A stretch of 35,104 nucleotides of DNA from positions 1 to 35,104 of the forward strand of contig CAKUKP010000023.1 in the NCBI GenBank assembly GCA_934663625.1. Reading direction: 5' to 3'. This document shows positions 1 to 7,860 of the stretch, in pieces (the stretch's first letter is position 1; the number at the start of each line of letters is the position of its first letter). Position numbers and translations under genes: made by a program. This DNA comes from an uncultured Clostridia bacterium. Its GTDB lineage: Bacteria; Bacillota; Clostridia; Christensenellales; Aristaeellaceae. The notes below the pieces were generated by a model that worked only from the letters and a program-made list of their open reading frames with translations, ran no database searches and was not told the DNA's origin.

Positions 1-351
1 TATTATACCAGCGATGCATACATATTGAAGGAATGGACGTTTGACAGTAGTACACCTTTGGTTACATTTGGAACGGGTTTTGACGCGATTGTAGAATCCT
101 ATGCGTATAATGCAGAAAAGAAGTGTGCTACATGCAGGATGGATCCTGATTTTTTAAAGGTAATTGGAATTGATACAACTGGTCTGGGAACGATTGCATA
201 TCTGGCGAAAGCATTAGGTAGCAATATGTTGTGGGATTATTATTCTAATCCGGCAGAAACCAACTTCCTATCTTATCTTCCTGCTTCCTTAAGAGACTAT
301 GGAGTAGCAACTGGAAAATGGGTGCAGATAGCCGATCAGCACGATATCTGA
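1..351 (+). CDS. C-terminal part of an unknown protein (5' end outside window)
   Basis: The reading frame is open from base 1, so this is the last roughly 116 codons of a gene that starts upstream of the window; an internal TTG at 25 is not needed as a start. No family is recognised. The tail (YLPASLRDYGVATGKWVQ, about the last 25-30 residues) is closely matched by an isolated fragment at 3541-3680, so this gene type has at least one broken relative nearby. A perfect hairpin follows 15 bases after the stop. The part seen has no signal peptide or membrane segment, but the N-terminus is missing. Function unknown. Confidence 0.75.
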   Translation, partial: YYTSDAYILKEWTFDSSTPLVTFGTGFDAIVESYAYNAEKKCATCRMDPDFLKVIGIDTTGLGTIAYLAKALGSNMLWDYYSNPAETNFLSYLPASLRDYGVATGKWVQIADQHDI

Positions 352-365
352 TTAATAGCATCGGG

Positions 366-391
366 GGGACTATACTTCATGGTATAGTCCC
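366..391 (+). terminator. Hairpin terminator after the partial gene
   Basis: A perfect 10-bp stem (GGGACTATAC at 366-375 with GTATAGTCCC at 382-391) has a 6-base loop. Only a weak T-rich tail follows, so termination efficiency is uncertain. It sits between the partial first gene and the promoter at 455. Confidence 0.6.
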
Positions 392-454
392 TTACAAATA
401 TTGAAGTTTGGCGAATTGGTGGACTCTGTAGAAAATGCATCAGTATTTTCCTGT

Positions 455-483
455 TTGACAAAAGGTTATGAAAATGTTATCAT
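455..483 (+). promoter_or_regulatory. Sigma-A type promoter for the gene at 504
   Basis: TTGACA (455-460), a 17-bp spacer and TATCAT (478-483). The expected transcription start is near 490. This rules out an upstream ATG at 468 and supports the ATG at 504, leaving a very short 5' leader that contains the G-rich ribosome-binding site. Confidence 0.65.
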
Positions 484-503
484 ACGAATGGGGGGGTGAA
501 ACC

Positions 504-1706
504 ATGAAGCATATGATTTGCTTTCTGCTGATCATTATCTTGGAATTTGTTTCCATCACGGCTGGATTTGCCGAACCTTATTACTGGTATGCAATCGGCG
601 GACATACGAGCGATTATGCGGAGCGGTACGATGCATCCAAAGTGAAATTCAAAGGCAGCATCTATTGGACGATTGAAGGCTTCTGGCCGGGCGAACCGAG
701 CCTGATCAAATCCATTTCGCTGTCGAACGGCAAAATTCATGAATGGGCGCTCGAGGAGGGCTACATCATTCAAAAAAATCCGGATGAATTTGCGGGCGTG
801 CTCTATGCCGTTGAAAACAATCCTGTGGTGGAGATATGGCATGTGGACGCAGGCTCGACCCGAACCCTGATTGCGACCTATGATATTCCCCTGCCGTATT
901 ACGAACGGGGGATGCAAACCGTTCGCGCGTATATGAACGGCGCGCTGTATTACATAAAGGCGCTGGAGGATACCGGCATATACTACGCGACGAAGGGCAG
1001 CGAAATTCAGGTTGGCGTGCCCAGAGATCGCAAAGCCGTATTGTGCCGATTGGACGCGGATGGAAGCGAATACGAATATCAGCTGAACAATTATACGCCC
1101 AATGCGCTCGGAGCGTGCCAATCGCTGCTGAACGCATATGCCATCGCAGCCGATGGAAAAGCAGCATGGTGCGAACTGATTCCCCATCGCGAATTGTATG
1201 CGCAGAACATCGTAGTCGAAACGCCGAAGCAGGGGACGAAGCAGGTGTTCGGCGAGGCTGAACGCACCGAATTGCAATGTGAAAATATTCCCAGCCGGTA
1301 TATTACATGGTTGGATGAAAACACGATCATGTTTGCCGTGAATAGATTTCTGGCTGATGAGCATACCTACGCGATAGAATTGTATGCGATGGATGTTTCA
1401 TCCGGAAAAATCATATCGCTGACCGATGCGGAGGGGAAGCAGCTTTGCTGCTATAATGAGATTGTGCCGGGCTCCAACATCGTTATCAATCGAAACCGCG
1501 ACTTAATGATCTACATGGGATTGCCCAATAGCAGCTTTCCGGACAGCTATGGCGCCGAAATACAATCCTCCATACCGATCATTATTGATTTAAAAACCGG
1601 AAAAAGCTATGCCTGTTATCAGAACAAGGCGAAGGCAGATGATCCAGTCAGCCTGTATGAAGTGCGAAATAATGCCGGACGGTTTGCCTATGTGGAGGCG
1701 GACTGA
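504..1706 (+). CDS. Secreted about 400-residue protein, family A copy 1
   Basis: I do not recognise a named family. The N-terminus (MKHMICFLLIIILEFVSITAGFAEP) is a signal peptide with a likely cut after GFA, so the protein is exported. The body has beta-rich repeated blocks that resemble a beta-propeller or six-bladed fold by pattern only. Blocks shared with the copies at 2339 and 3799 are a WTIEG motif, GYIIQ..P.E..G.LYAVE, QTVRAYM.G.LYYIKAL, and near the C-terminus a W-D-E-(N/T)-T-I-(M/L)-F block and a LYEVR.NAG tail. The start was chosen at 504 because GGGGGGTG lies just before it and an upstream ATG (468) falls before the predicted transcription start. The stop is 43 bases before the small secreted gene at 1750, which looks co-transcribed. 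Role unknown; a surface or secreted binding protein is a guess. Confidence 0.85.
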   Translation: MKHMICFLLIIILEFVSITAGFAEPYYWYAIGGHTSDYAERYDASKVKFKGSIYWTIEGFWPGEPSLIKSISLSNGKIHEWALEEGYIIQKNPDEFAGVLYAVENNPVVEIWHVDAGSTRTLIATYDIPLPYYERGMQTVRAYMNGALYYIKALEDTGIYYATKGSEIQVGVPRDRKAVLCRLDADGSEYEYQLNNYTPNALGACQSLLNAYAIAADGKAAWCELIPHRELYAQNIVVETPKQGTKQVFGEAERTELQCENIPSRYITWLDENTIMFAVNRFLADEHTYAIELYAMDVSSGKIISLTDAEGKQLCCYNEIVPGSNIVINRNRDLMIYMGLPNSSFPDSYGAEIQSSIPIIIDLKTGKSYACYQNKAKADDPVSLYEVRNNAGRFAYVEAD

Positions 1707-1749
1707 ATGGAAAAATACAGCCGAAATTGGACGGGAGGTGCTTTGTATA

Positions 1750-2173
1750 ATGGTTAAGCTTTGCAAATGGGTATTGTTGGTTGCGCTCATCTGTGCTTTC
1801 ATGATGAATTCGGTCTGTCTGGCCGCCGAATATACGCTGTCGGATCCGGATACGTTGGAAATCGGCGATGTGAAGGATGTTGTTTTCATCAATGAAAGCA
1901 TTGTGTTCATAGACGGTCAGTTTTATCCATATATCGCGCGCGTAGGATATTTTGCTTGGGTATCGCTATCGCCCAGCCGCGCCCTTTACGAATGGGACTA
2001 TGTTGCAAAAAAAGGATTTGTGCTTCTTCGGCATAAATCCCCATCCGGAAATTCCGGTACGCGTCCGGTGCGCCGACGGAGAAACATTCGATTCGATGGT
2101 CGCGCTGATGTACCATATCTATGGCTATCTGGTTCGGCATGAGGAAATACCGGTGCTGGTCGATCTGACCTGA
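1750..2173 (+). pseudogene. Small secreted protein, copy 1, interrupted by a frameshift at an A7 run
   Basis: It starts at ATG 1750 after GGGAGGTG. The protein begins with a clear signal peptide (MVKLCKWVLLVALICAFMMN..., predicted cut after CLA) and is nearly identical to the copy at 5057 for about 75 residues. The initial frame then runs into an unlikely arginine-rich tail and stops at 2142. A better C-terminus, ending in a hydrophobic GYLVRHEEIPVLVDLT segment and stopping at 2173, lies in the next frame. Removing one base from the seven A's at 2007-2013 joins the two into one protein of about 140 residues. It may be a pseudogene, a sequencing error, or a product of slippage on the A run. 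It follows family A copy 1, and the pair is duplicated at 3799-5287. Function unknown. Confidence 0.65.
2007..2013 (+). other. A7 homopolymer at the frameshift site
   Basis: Seven consecutive A's sit exactly where the reading frame of the small secreted gene must shift by one base to reach its plausible C-terminus. Such runs are prone to replication or transcriptional slippage. Confidence 0.6.
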
Positions 2174-2188
2174 TTGAATAATCGCTTT

Positions 2189-2219
2189 GCCCTGTCGCAG
2201 TTCAACGACAGGGCTTTTT
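2189..2219 (+). terminator. Strong intrinsic terminator
   Basis: A perfect 9-bp stem (GCCCTGTCG at 2189-2197, CGACAGGGC at 2206-2214) is followed directly by TTTTT. It ends the transcription unit of the family A copy 1 gene and its small partner. Confidence 0.9.
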
Positions 2220-2273
2220 CCTACATTATAGAAACTATGCAGGCGGAGCGGAATAGAAAAAATAGCGATTCGC

Positions 2274-2302
2274 TTGCGAACAGTCCTGACCGGTACTATA
2301 AT
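2274..2302 (+). promoter_or_regulatory. Promoter for family A copy 2
   Basis: TTGCGA (2274-2279), a 17-bp spacer and a perfect TATAAT (2297-2302), placed about 37 bases before the GTG start at 2339. Confidence 0.6.
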
Positions 2303-2338
2303 ATAGTTAAGAAATCATATATAAAGGGGGAATATAGA

Positions 2339-3538
2339 GTGCGCTGCCGGATTCAACGTTTGATATGCCTGAGCATTGTGATGATCCTATCTTTTTTACA
2401 TATCTGCTGTCTTGCTGAGGATCCATGGAAAAACGAGAGAATTCCCGACGCCATATATTATACGTCCGATCCAAGACAGATATATAATGCGGAAGATAGT
2501 AATTACAAAGGCGAAATCGTCTGGACAATTGTGAATGATCGGCGTGACGAGAGATATGAAGAGCTGCACTTACTCAAATGCATATCACTGGAAAGTGGAA
2601 AAGTAAGGGAATGGACAATCAATAACGAGTATATCATTCAAAAGGATCCCGACGAGTACGACGGTGTTCTGTATGCCGTTGAGGATGATGAACAGGTGGA
2701 AATCTGGCTGACCCAGCCGGATGGCCAGCGGGAACAGTTGGCCAGCTACACCATAACCTATCCATATTGGGAGCATGGCCCTCAGACCGTTCGCGCGTAT
2801 ATGCACGGCACATTGTATTACATCAAATCCCTGGAAAAAATTGATCCGGATGAACCCAGATTCTCACCATATCCCGCAGTGCTTTGCAGTATCGATGCTG
2901 AGGGCAACGAATACGTCTATCAACTGAACAACGATCCTCATCCTTCGGATTCAATGTTTCATTATTTTGCCATATCTCCCTATGGAAAGGTGGTATGGGT
3001 CACTGCTTCAAGGATAAGCTATTATCGCACTGCGGCAAGATCGTTGCTGGTAGAAACGCCGGGACAGGGCGTGGAACAGGTTTTGCCGGGAGGGATCGAA
3101 GAACAGTTGAGTTGGGATAACGATGAAATATACAATGGCGGGATATATGGTCAAAGCCTGTGCTGGATCGATGAAGATCATCTGATGTTCGGAAGCAAAG
3201 GAAGTATCGACGACTATATGCTTGAGCATCTGTACATGCTGCAATTGAGCAGCGGCGAAGTCACGCCATTGCTGAATGTCGATGGAAACCCGATTATAAT
3301 GTATCATTCCATTCAAGGCGCGTCCTGCGTCTATTACAATCGTGAAGAAAACCTGATTGCCTATCTCGGCAGCCCGAATCGCGCGATCGAATGGGATATT
3401 TGCTATGATGAAGTCGCTGTTCCGCATATCATTGACTTGAACACAGGAAAGAACTATGTGCTTTATCAGAATAACATAAAATCATCGTTTGAAGGTGAAT
3501 TCAGGAATCAGACCGGACAGCTGTCGTGGGCGAAATAG
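2339..3538 (+). CDS. Secreted about 400-residue protein, family A copy 2
   Basis: Paralogue of the proteins at 504 and 3799, with the same ordered blocks (WTI, EYIIQKDPDEYDGVLYAVE, QTVRAYMHGTLYYIKSL, W-D-E-D-H-L-M-F, IDLNTGK-Y). The frame is open further upstream, but GTG 2339 is chosen. It follows AAGGGGG by about 8 bases and comes after the promoter, and it gives a proper signal peptide (MRCRIQRLICLSIVMILSF...CCLAED) of the same length as in the paralogues. The C-terminus (EFRNQTGQLSWAK) is diverged from the conserved EVR.NAG..AYVE tail but reaches similar length, so the gene appears intact. Unlike the other two copies it has no small secreted partner downstream; a relic of an unrelated gene follows instead. 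Function unknown. Confidence 0.83.
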   Translation: MRCRIQRLICLSIVMILSFLHICCLAEDPWKNERIPDAIYYTSDPRQIYNAEDSNYKGEIVWTIVNDRRDERYEELHLLKCISLESGKVREWTINNEYIIQKDPDEYDGVLYAVEDDEQVEIWLTQPDGQREQLASYTITYPYWEHGPQTVRAYMHGTLYYIKSLEKIDPDEPRFSPYPAVLCSIDAEGNEYVYQLNNDPHPSDSMFHYFAISPYGKVVWVTASRISYYRTAARSLLVETPGQGVEQVLPGGIEEQLSWDNDEIYNGGIYGQSLCWIDEDHLMFGSKGSIDDYMLEHLYMLQLSSGEVTPLLNVDGNPIIMYHSIQGASCVYYNREENLIAYLGSPNRAIEWDICYDEVAVPHIIDLNTGKNYVLYQNNIKSSFEGEFRNQTGQLSWAK

Positions 3539-3540
3539 AA

Positions 3541-3680
3541 TCAATAAGAGCGGATGTTCGCCAACGCTCTATAAAAACCCGGATGATGCGAGCTTTGTTG
3601 CATATCTTCCTGCATCGCTTGAATCGTATGGCGTAGCAACAGATCAATGGGTGCAAATGGAAAATCAGTACGATATTTGA
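3541..3680 (+). pseudogene. Gene relic matching the C-terminus of the first gene
   Basis: Starting just after the stop of family A copy 2, one frame encodes a tail ending YLPASLESYGVATDQWVQ plus seven residues. This matches the last roughly 37 residues of the partial gene at 1-351 (about 60 percent identical by eye). There is no start codon with a ribosome-binding site in front, and upstream similarity is lost. It is best read as the surviving 3' end of a deleted or recombined copy of that gene, followed by its own terminator. Confidence 0.65.
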
Positions 3681-3692
3681 TTCTTTAAAAGG

Positions 3693-3727
3693 GCGGGGCT
3701 GCACATTGGCAGCTCCGCTGTTTTCTG
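3693..3727 (+). terminator. Intrinsic terminator
   Basis: GCGGGGCTGC (3693-3702) pairs with GCAGCTCCGC (3709-3718) over 10 bp with one G-T wobble, followed by a T-rich stretch (TGTTTTCTGTT). Confidence 0.8.
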
Positions 3728-3731
3728 TTAA

Positions 3732-3760
3732 TTGACACTTTCAGCGAGCGATGTTATACT
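3732..3760 (+). promoter_or_regulatory. Promoter for family A copy 3
   Basis: Consensus TTGACA (3732-3737), a 17-bp spacer and TATACT (3755-3760), 38 bases before the ATG at 3799. Confidence 0.75.
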
Positions 3761-3798
3761 GTATTTAAGATAATATCTAACTGACGGCGGAGGCGGGT

Positions 3799-5013
3799 AT
3801 GAAGCGGTATCGTTTGAACAAGAGGATTTTGTGCGTTTTGATGCTGTGCAGCCTGATGATGGCGGTCGGCAGCGCGTCTGCTTTTTTTCCGCAATCAGAT
3901 GAAGTAAAATGGTTTTCCGCAAACGGCGCGCCGCTCTATGATGCTTCCGAATTTCAGGCGAAAGGTCAGATTATCTGGACGATTGAGGGACTGCATTCGT
4001 GGGAACCCAAATTGATCAAGCAAATTACGCTGGACGATGGCAAGGTATCGGAATGGCAATTGGACGCGGGCTACATCATCCAAAGCGATCCGGCAGAGTA
4101 CGATGGTCTTTTATTTGCTGTAGAAAAAACGCCGATGGAAATCTGGCATGTTTCGCGCGACGGTACAAAAACGCTGCTCAGTACCTATTCCATTCCGATT
4201 CCTTATTATGATTCAGGACAACAGACCGTGCGCGCCTATATGCACGGCGATTTATACTATTTTAAGGCGTTGAAGGATAAGGGACTTTCGGTGGCGGGAG
4301 GAGGGAATGATGACGTTGCTGAAGTTGTGTATTATCCCGCGCCTACGGAGGCTGTGCTGTGCAGACGATCTGAATCGGGGCAGGAATATCAGTATTCGCT
4401 GAACAATTTTGAAACGGACGAAGACGGGCGTAATCATCGGTTGATTGACGGATATGCGATTCAACCCAATGGAAATCTTGCATGGATAACCGGCTTGGGA
4501 CAGATCACGGATAATCCCAAACGAACCATATGCGTTGAAAATCCGAACGGGGAAATTTCAGTTTTCATCGATGAAACAACGCTGTCGAAACTGGAATGCA
4601 GTTACCTTGAAAGCAGATGCATTGCCTGGCTGGATGAAACAACGATTCTGTTTGCGGCGCATGATCCGAATCACGATGTTCGATTGTTCAAGCTGGCTGT
4701 CGATACCGGAAATATAGAAGAATTGACGAATCAGCAGGGAGAACAGATTTTTCTGACGCATCGAATCATGGCGGGATCAAATGTGATCTTAAATTCCGAT
4801 CAAACGCTTCTGTTTTATATGGGCGTGCCCAATCGGTTCGAGGGATGGTCGCTGAACAACTGGCAACTGGAAATATCCGTTCCGATTATGATCGATCTGC
4901 GCAGCGGGACTACATACATATTGTATGAAAACAAGGCGAAGGCAGATGATCCGAACAGCCTGTACGAAGTGCGCGATAACGCCGGACAGCTTGCCTATGT
5001 GGAAACGGACTGA
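3799..5013 (+). CDS. Secreted about 400-residue protein, family A copy 3
   Basis: Third intact member of the unnamed family. It starts at ATG 3799 after GGAGGCGGGT. The N-terminus carries a positively charged start, a hydrophobic core and a cut after SASA, so it is exported. Conserved blocks are WTIEGLHSWEPKLIKQITL, GYIIQSDPAEYDGLLFAVE, QTVRAYMHGDLYYFKAL, WLDETTILFA, IDLRSGTTYILYENKAKAD and the tail EVRDNAGQLAYVETD. It is closest to copy 1 at the C-terminus and in the following intergenic DNA, so copy 1 with its small partner and copy 3 with its small partner are a two-gene tandem duplication. A small insert (residues about 165-180, glycine-rich) separates it from copy 2. Function unknown; extracellular location is inferred from the signal peptide. 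Confidence 0.86.
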   Translation: MKRYRLNKRILCVLMLCSLMMAVGSASAFFPQSDEVKWFSANGAPLYDASEFQAKGQIIWTIEGLHSWEPKLIKQITLDDGKVSEWQLDAGYIIQSDPAEYDGLLFAVEKTPMEIWHVSRDGTKTLLSTYSIPIPYYDSGQQTVRAYMHGDLYYFKALKDKGLSVAGGGNDDVAEVVYYPAPTEAVLCRRSESGQEYQYSLNNFETDEDGRNHRLIDGYAIQPNGNLAWITGLGQITDNPKRTICVENPNGEISVFIDETTLSKLECSYLESRCIAWLDETTILFAAHDPNHDVRLFKLAVDTGNIEELTNQQGEQIFLTHRIMAGSNVILNSDQTLLFYMGVPNRFEGWSLNNWQLEISVPIMIDLRSGTTYILYENKAKADDPNSLYEVRDNAGQLAYVETD

Positions 5014-5056
5014 ATGGAAGAATACTGCAAATACTGGACGGGAGGTGCATTATACA

Positions 5057-5287
5057 ATGGGGAAGCTTTACAAACGGGTACTGTTGGTTGCGCTCATCTG
5101 TGCTTTCATGATGAATTCGGTCTGTCTGGCCGCCGAATATACGCTGTTGGATGCGGATACGTTGGAAATCGGCGATGTGAAGGATGTTGTTTTCATCAAT
5201 AAAAGCATTGTGTTCATAGACGGTCAGTTTTATCCGTATACCGCGCACGTAGGATATTTTGATTGGGTATCGTTATCGCCCAGGTAA
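5057..5287 (+). pseudogene. Small secreted protein, copy 2, truncated at a recombination junction
   Basis: It starts at ATG 5057 after GGGAGGTG and encodes a signal peptide (MGKLYKRVLLVALICAFMMN...) and about 50 mature residues nearly identical to the gene at 1750. Similarity to copy 1 stops abruptly after the codons for WVSLSP (near base 5283), and the frame ends one codon later at TGA/TAA-rich foreign sequence. The missing C-terminus of about 65 residues has been replaced by the membrane-protein fragment that follows. A short secreted product could still be made. Function unknown. Confidence 0.65.
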
Positions 5288-5712
5288 TCACGGCGTTCGT
5301 GCTATACGCGGGATTCTTTCAGTTCTTTGATATGATTTCGATGGTGTATAAAACACATATTGTAGGGGCGGAACGAATTGCGTATGATATGGGCGTTTAT
5401 ATAATGGCTGCCTCCAGCTTTTTGGTGGCGATAACGCAGGTAATCGCCGGAGGAATGGGTTTGATGTGCATTATTATGCCGTTATCTTCTGCAAAGCTGA
5501 AAGCATTCGGCAAGCTGCTGATTGTTGTACAGGCAATGACGATTTTCAGAGACTATGAATGGGCGTATATTCGGGGATCAACGTTTAGTTATATTCATAG
5601 AAGCGTATTGATGTTCGTATTTGCATACAAACTGCAGGCGAAAGCGAGAACGTTGGCCCCAGGATATTTTCCGTTTCTACATTGTTTAAGAGATTTCTTT
5701 GCCAAAAGATAG
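5263..5712 (+). CDS. Membrane protein fragment, 5' end replaced
   Basis: A 149-residue frame with about three to four hydrophobic helices (near residues 3-20, 45-70, 80-95 and 112-125) and a basic tail ending DFFAKR. The only start is TTG 5263, which lies inside sequence derived from the small secreted gene. The first codons are therefore borrowed, and the original N-terminus of this membrane protein seems lost. A weak AGGA lies about 9 bases before the TTG. It may be an intact short gene by chance or, more likely, the 3' part of a larger membrane protein. No family recognised. Confidence 0.45.
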   Translation: MGIVIAQVITAFVLYAGFFQFFDMISMVYKTHIVGAERIAYDMGVYIMAASSFLVAITQVIAGGMGLMCIIMPLSSAKLKAFGKLLIVVQAMTIFRDYEWAYIRGSTFSYIHRSVLMFVFAYKLQAKARTLAPGYFPFLHCLRDFFAKR

Positions 5713-5839
5713 CGTGTGCCCTGGAAAGCGTTCAATTAATTGTAGAGTTACTCTGGATGAGAATCTGTCTAGATGCTGCGTAAACCACGTTCTATTCCGG
5801 AGCCCCCTAAGATGAGCTACAACAAAAGAAGGAGTAAAT

Positions 5840-6325
5840 GTGCATATTTGGACGATTGAGCGCTGGAAGCGATATGCTTCACCGGAGTTGGTCACACCGA
5901 AAAGCCGCATACAGCTTCATTGCGACAAAAACACAAATGAAGATTTGAAATTGGCATGCCGCCATTTTATTCAGTGGGTAAAAAAGAAATATTACTTCCC
6001 GATTCCGCTTTGCATCAATCTGAAGAAGCAAGCTCTGCTGAAAACCAGAGATGGAGGAACGGCAGTAGGCACATTTTTTGAGCCGACGGACGATTCTGTG
6101 CTTCCTCACATCAGGATCGCAACCGGAGATTATCCTGACCTGCTCGATTCACTGGGCAGAGACGATGCGATTGCTACGATTTTGACCGTGATTGCCCATG
6201 AAATGACGCATTACTTTCAGTGGATAAACGCTTTGCCGCTTACAGAACGAGGACGCGAGAGACAGGCTGCGCAGTATGCACGTTTCATACTTGATGAATA
6301 TTCGCAAACGCGAGCGCACCCGTAA
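5840..6325 (+). CDS. HExxH zinc metallopeptidase-like protein
   Basis: The 161-residue protein contains IAHEMTHYFQW, a zinc-metallopeptidase HExxH motif at residues 120-124, with the glutamate as likely catalytic base. Acidic residues downstream (E137, E140) could give a third zinc ligand. It has no signal peptide or membrane segment, so it is probably cytosolic. It resembles small SprT-like or other minimal metalloprotease domains only at the motif level, and I cannot assign a family. The start is GTG 5840 with AAGGAG five bases upstream; an ATG two bases earlier is in another frame. The protein is short for a peptidase and could be a single catalytic domain or a truncated gene. Substrate unknown. 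Confidence 0.65.
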   Translation: MHIWTIERWKRYASPELVTPKSRIQLHCDKNTNEDLKLACRHFIQWVKKKYYFPIPLCINLKKQALLKTRDGGTAVGTFFEPTDDSVLPHIRIATGDYPDLLDSLGRDDAIATILTVIAHEMTHYFQWINALPLTERGRERQAAQYARFILDEYSQTRAHP

Positions 6326-6413
6326 CTGTCTGCGACTTGCACGCCAATTCCCGCTGGCGTGTAACGATACGAAGTACCGCATCCATAATCTTCGGGGGCT
6401 ATCGTCGGTATCG

Positions 6414-6443
6414 TTGACGGAAGCGGCACGATCATGGTAGAAT
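6414..6443 (+). promoter_or_regulatory. Promoter for the gene at 6530
   Basis: TTGACG (6414-6419), an 18-bp spacer and TAGAAT (6438-6443). The same TTGACG/TAGAAT pair with 18 bp occurs at 12741-12770, so it is a recurring local promoter type. Confidence 0.55.
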
Positions 6444-6529
6444 ACAGATAATGATATGCGGACGAAGGCGCTTGTTTTAATGGCAGAAATGGTATGTCCG
6501 GTTTCTGCTTCATCAGGGAGGGATTTGAA

Positions 6530-7039
6530 TTGAAAAGAACCATGCTGATAATCCTGGCGATCCTGGCAAGCATGGCGATCGCCCTGAAATATTTTGGAAA
6601 CAACGGTCCATCGACGTATGCCTCGATTTTTGAGAACATACAGGAATTGGAGCAAGCCTTGTCCCCTTATCGGGTAGGGCAGGCGCCGGATGATCCCGCG
6701 CTCGGCACGCTTGGTTATACGCACGCGCTGCAATGGATTGTCGAAAAAGATGGTCATCAATATACGGTCTATGGTTACACATTTACAGATCAGGAAACTG
6801 AAGAACAGTATCGCCGTGAAATTGATTCCTGCTATAATGTCAGTATGAATATGCTGGGTACGTCCGTAGAGTATCTGGCGCGGTATCGTGCAAATGCCTT
6901 GTACATCAAGGGCGGGCGCAAGACCGAGGATTTTTTAAGATGGCTCGATGCGTATCTTCCAATTAAAGCGGATGATATGTATTATGATGGCATGGAAGAT
7001 ATAAGAGAGCTGCTTCAATCTGAGGGTATAATTAAATAG
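6530..7039 (+). CDS. Membrane-anchored protein, family B copy 1
   Basis: A 169-residue protein with one N-terminal hydrophobic segment (MKRTMLIILAILASMAIALK) that is a signal anchor or uncut signal peptide, followed by a soluble domain. It is a clear paralogue of the protein at 22135: both share SIFENIQELEQALSPYRV, a HALQWIVEKDG block, EYLARYRAN.LYI.GGR and a C-terminal LPIK segment. TTG 6530 is chosen as start because it follows GGGAGG by 8 bases and aligns with the ATG start of the paralogue. A longer version starting at 6494 has no comparable site. Function unknown. Confidence 0.78.
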   Translation: MKRTMLIILAILASMAIALKYFGNNGPSTYASIFENIQELEQALSPYRVGQAPDDPALGTLGYTHALQWIVEKDGHQYTVYGYTFTDQETEEQYRREIDSCYNVSMNMLGTSVEYLARYRANALYIKGGRKTEDFLRWLDAYLPIKADDMYYDGMEDIRELLQSEGIIK

Positions 7040-7121
7040 CTGGAACCGTTACTGTACATGTCCAACCCCAGTTCGCTGGCGGCGATACGGATTACGCGAT
7101 ACAAACGGAGTATGGGACATC

Positions 7122-7610
7122 ATGAGAAAAATCAGAAATGTTGTGGGCATACTATGTGCCGTAATCATATGTGCCGCTGGGATAATTGGTCAACAATGGC
7201 ATCTTTCCGATCGGGATCGAACGCGGTCTGCTGCTGAAAGCTTATATCCGACGCTTGCCGGTTTTGGATTTGATGAAATCGATGTGCTCGAATCCGAGAA
7301 ACAGATTCTCCTCTATAAACACAAAGTGGAGAACGCGCATTCCAGTTTACTTGTGCGGGAAGAAGCAGCGTCAATATCGGTTGATGATGCTGCGATAAAA
7401 AATGTACAACGATTCAAGAATATCATGAAATATTGTGGCGGCGTTTTCTTTGCAACGGATCTTACATGGAATGGCGATTGGAGCGGAATATGCCTTTATC
7501 CAAGCGATCCATCTTTAATCCCCGGTCAGTACATTTCACACTGCGAGGGCGAGCATATATATTGGCTATCGAAAATTCCACACACTGTAATAAACGAAAG
7601 CGGCGGTTGA
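7122..7610 (+). CDS. Membrane-anchored or secreted protein of unknown function
   Basis: A 162-residue protein with an N-terminal hydrophobic segment (residues about 8-24, VVGILCAVIICAAGIIG) that acts as a signal peptide or anchor, then a soluble domain of mixed composition ending NESGG. The ATG at 7122 has only a modest GGAG 11 bases upstream. It follows the family B gene by 82 bases. Size and layout (short anchored protein with an extracytoplasmic domain) resemble family B, but I see no convincing sequence match. Function unknown. Confidence 0.68.
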   Translation: MRKIRNVVGILCAVIICAAGIIGQQWHLSDRDRTRSAAESLYPTLAGFGFDEIDVLESEKQILLYKHKVENAHSSLLVREEAASISVDDAAIKNVQRFKNIMKYCGGVFFATDLTWNGDWSGICLYPSDPSLIPGQYISHCEGEHIYWLSKIPHTVINESGG

Positions 7611-7781
7611 ATGCAGGAGCGATGCGTGGGAAGCCCACCTTCATTTCCGTTGCGCGGAGGCAATATGGGCAAAAAGCATGAAGATTATCGAGCAGAATAG
7701 CGGTAAGTGATCTGGAGATTAGCGCGCCTACATACTACCGTCGTCCCGCAGCTGTCGGAGCGATCCGATTATAAAATGTCC

Positions 7782-7810
7782 TTGATAAGCGAGGCGATTT
7801 GCGGTAGAAT
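7782..7810 (+). promoter_or_regulatory. Promoter for the AAA-ATPase-like gene
   Basis: TTGATA (7782-7787), a 17-bp spacer and TAGAAT (7805-7810), 50 bases before the ATG at 7861. The rest of the gap 7611-7860 holds only a small GTGGG/CCCAC hairpin near 7626 and no supported gene. Confidence 0.6.
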
Positions 7811-7860
7811 AATTATGGAATGGTAGACCGTACAGGAAACCACCCGAAAGGCGGTGCGAT

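Noticed and set aside
480..1364. 294-codon minus-strand open frame opposite family A copy 1
   Set aside because: The + strand gene has a promoter, ribosome-binding site, signal peptide and two paralogues; the antisense frame has none of these.
6326..7110. Weakly similar intergenic segments after the genes ending at 6325 and 7039 (GCTGGCG followed by CGATACG)
   Set aside because: The similarity is short and gapped; it may be chance, and no third copy was found by eye.
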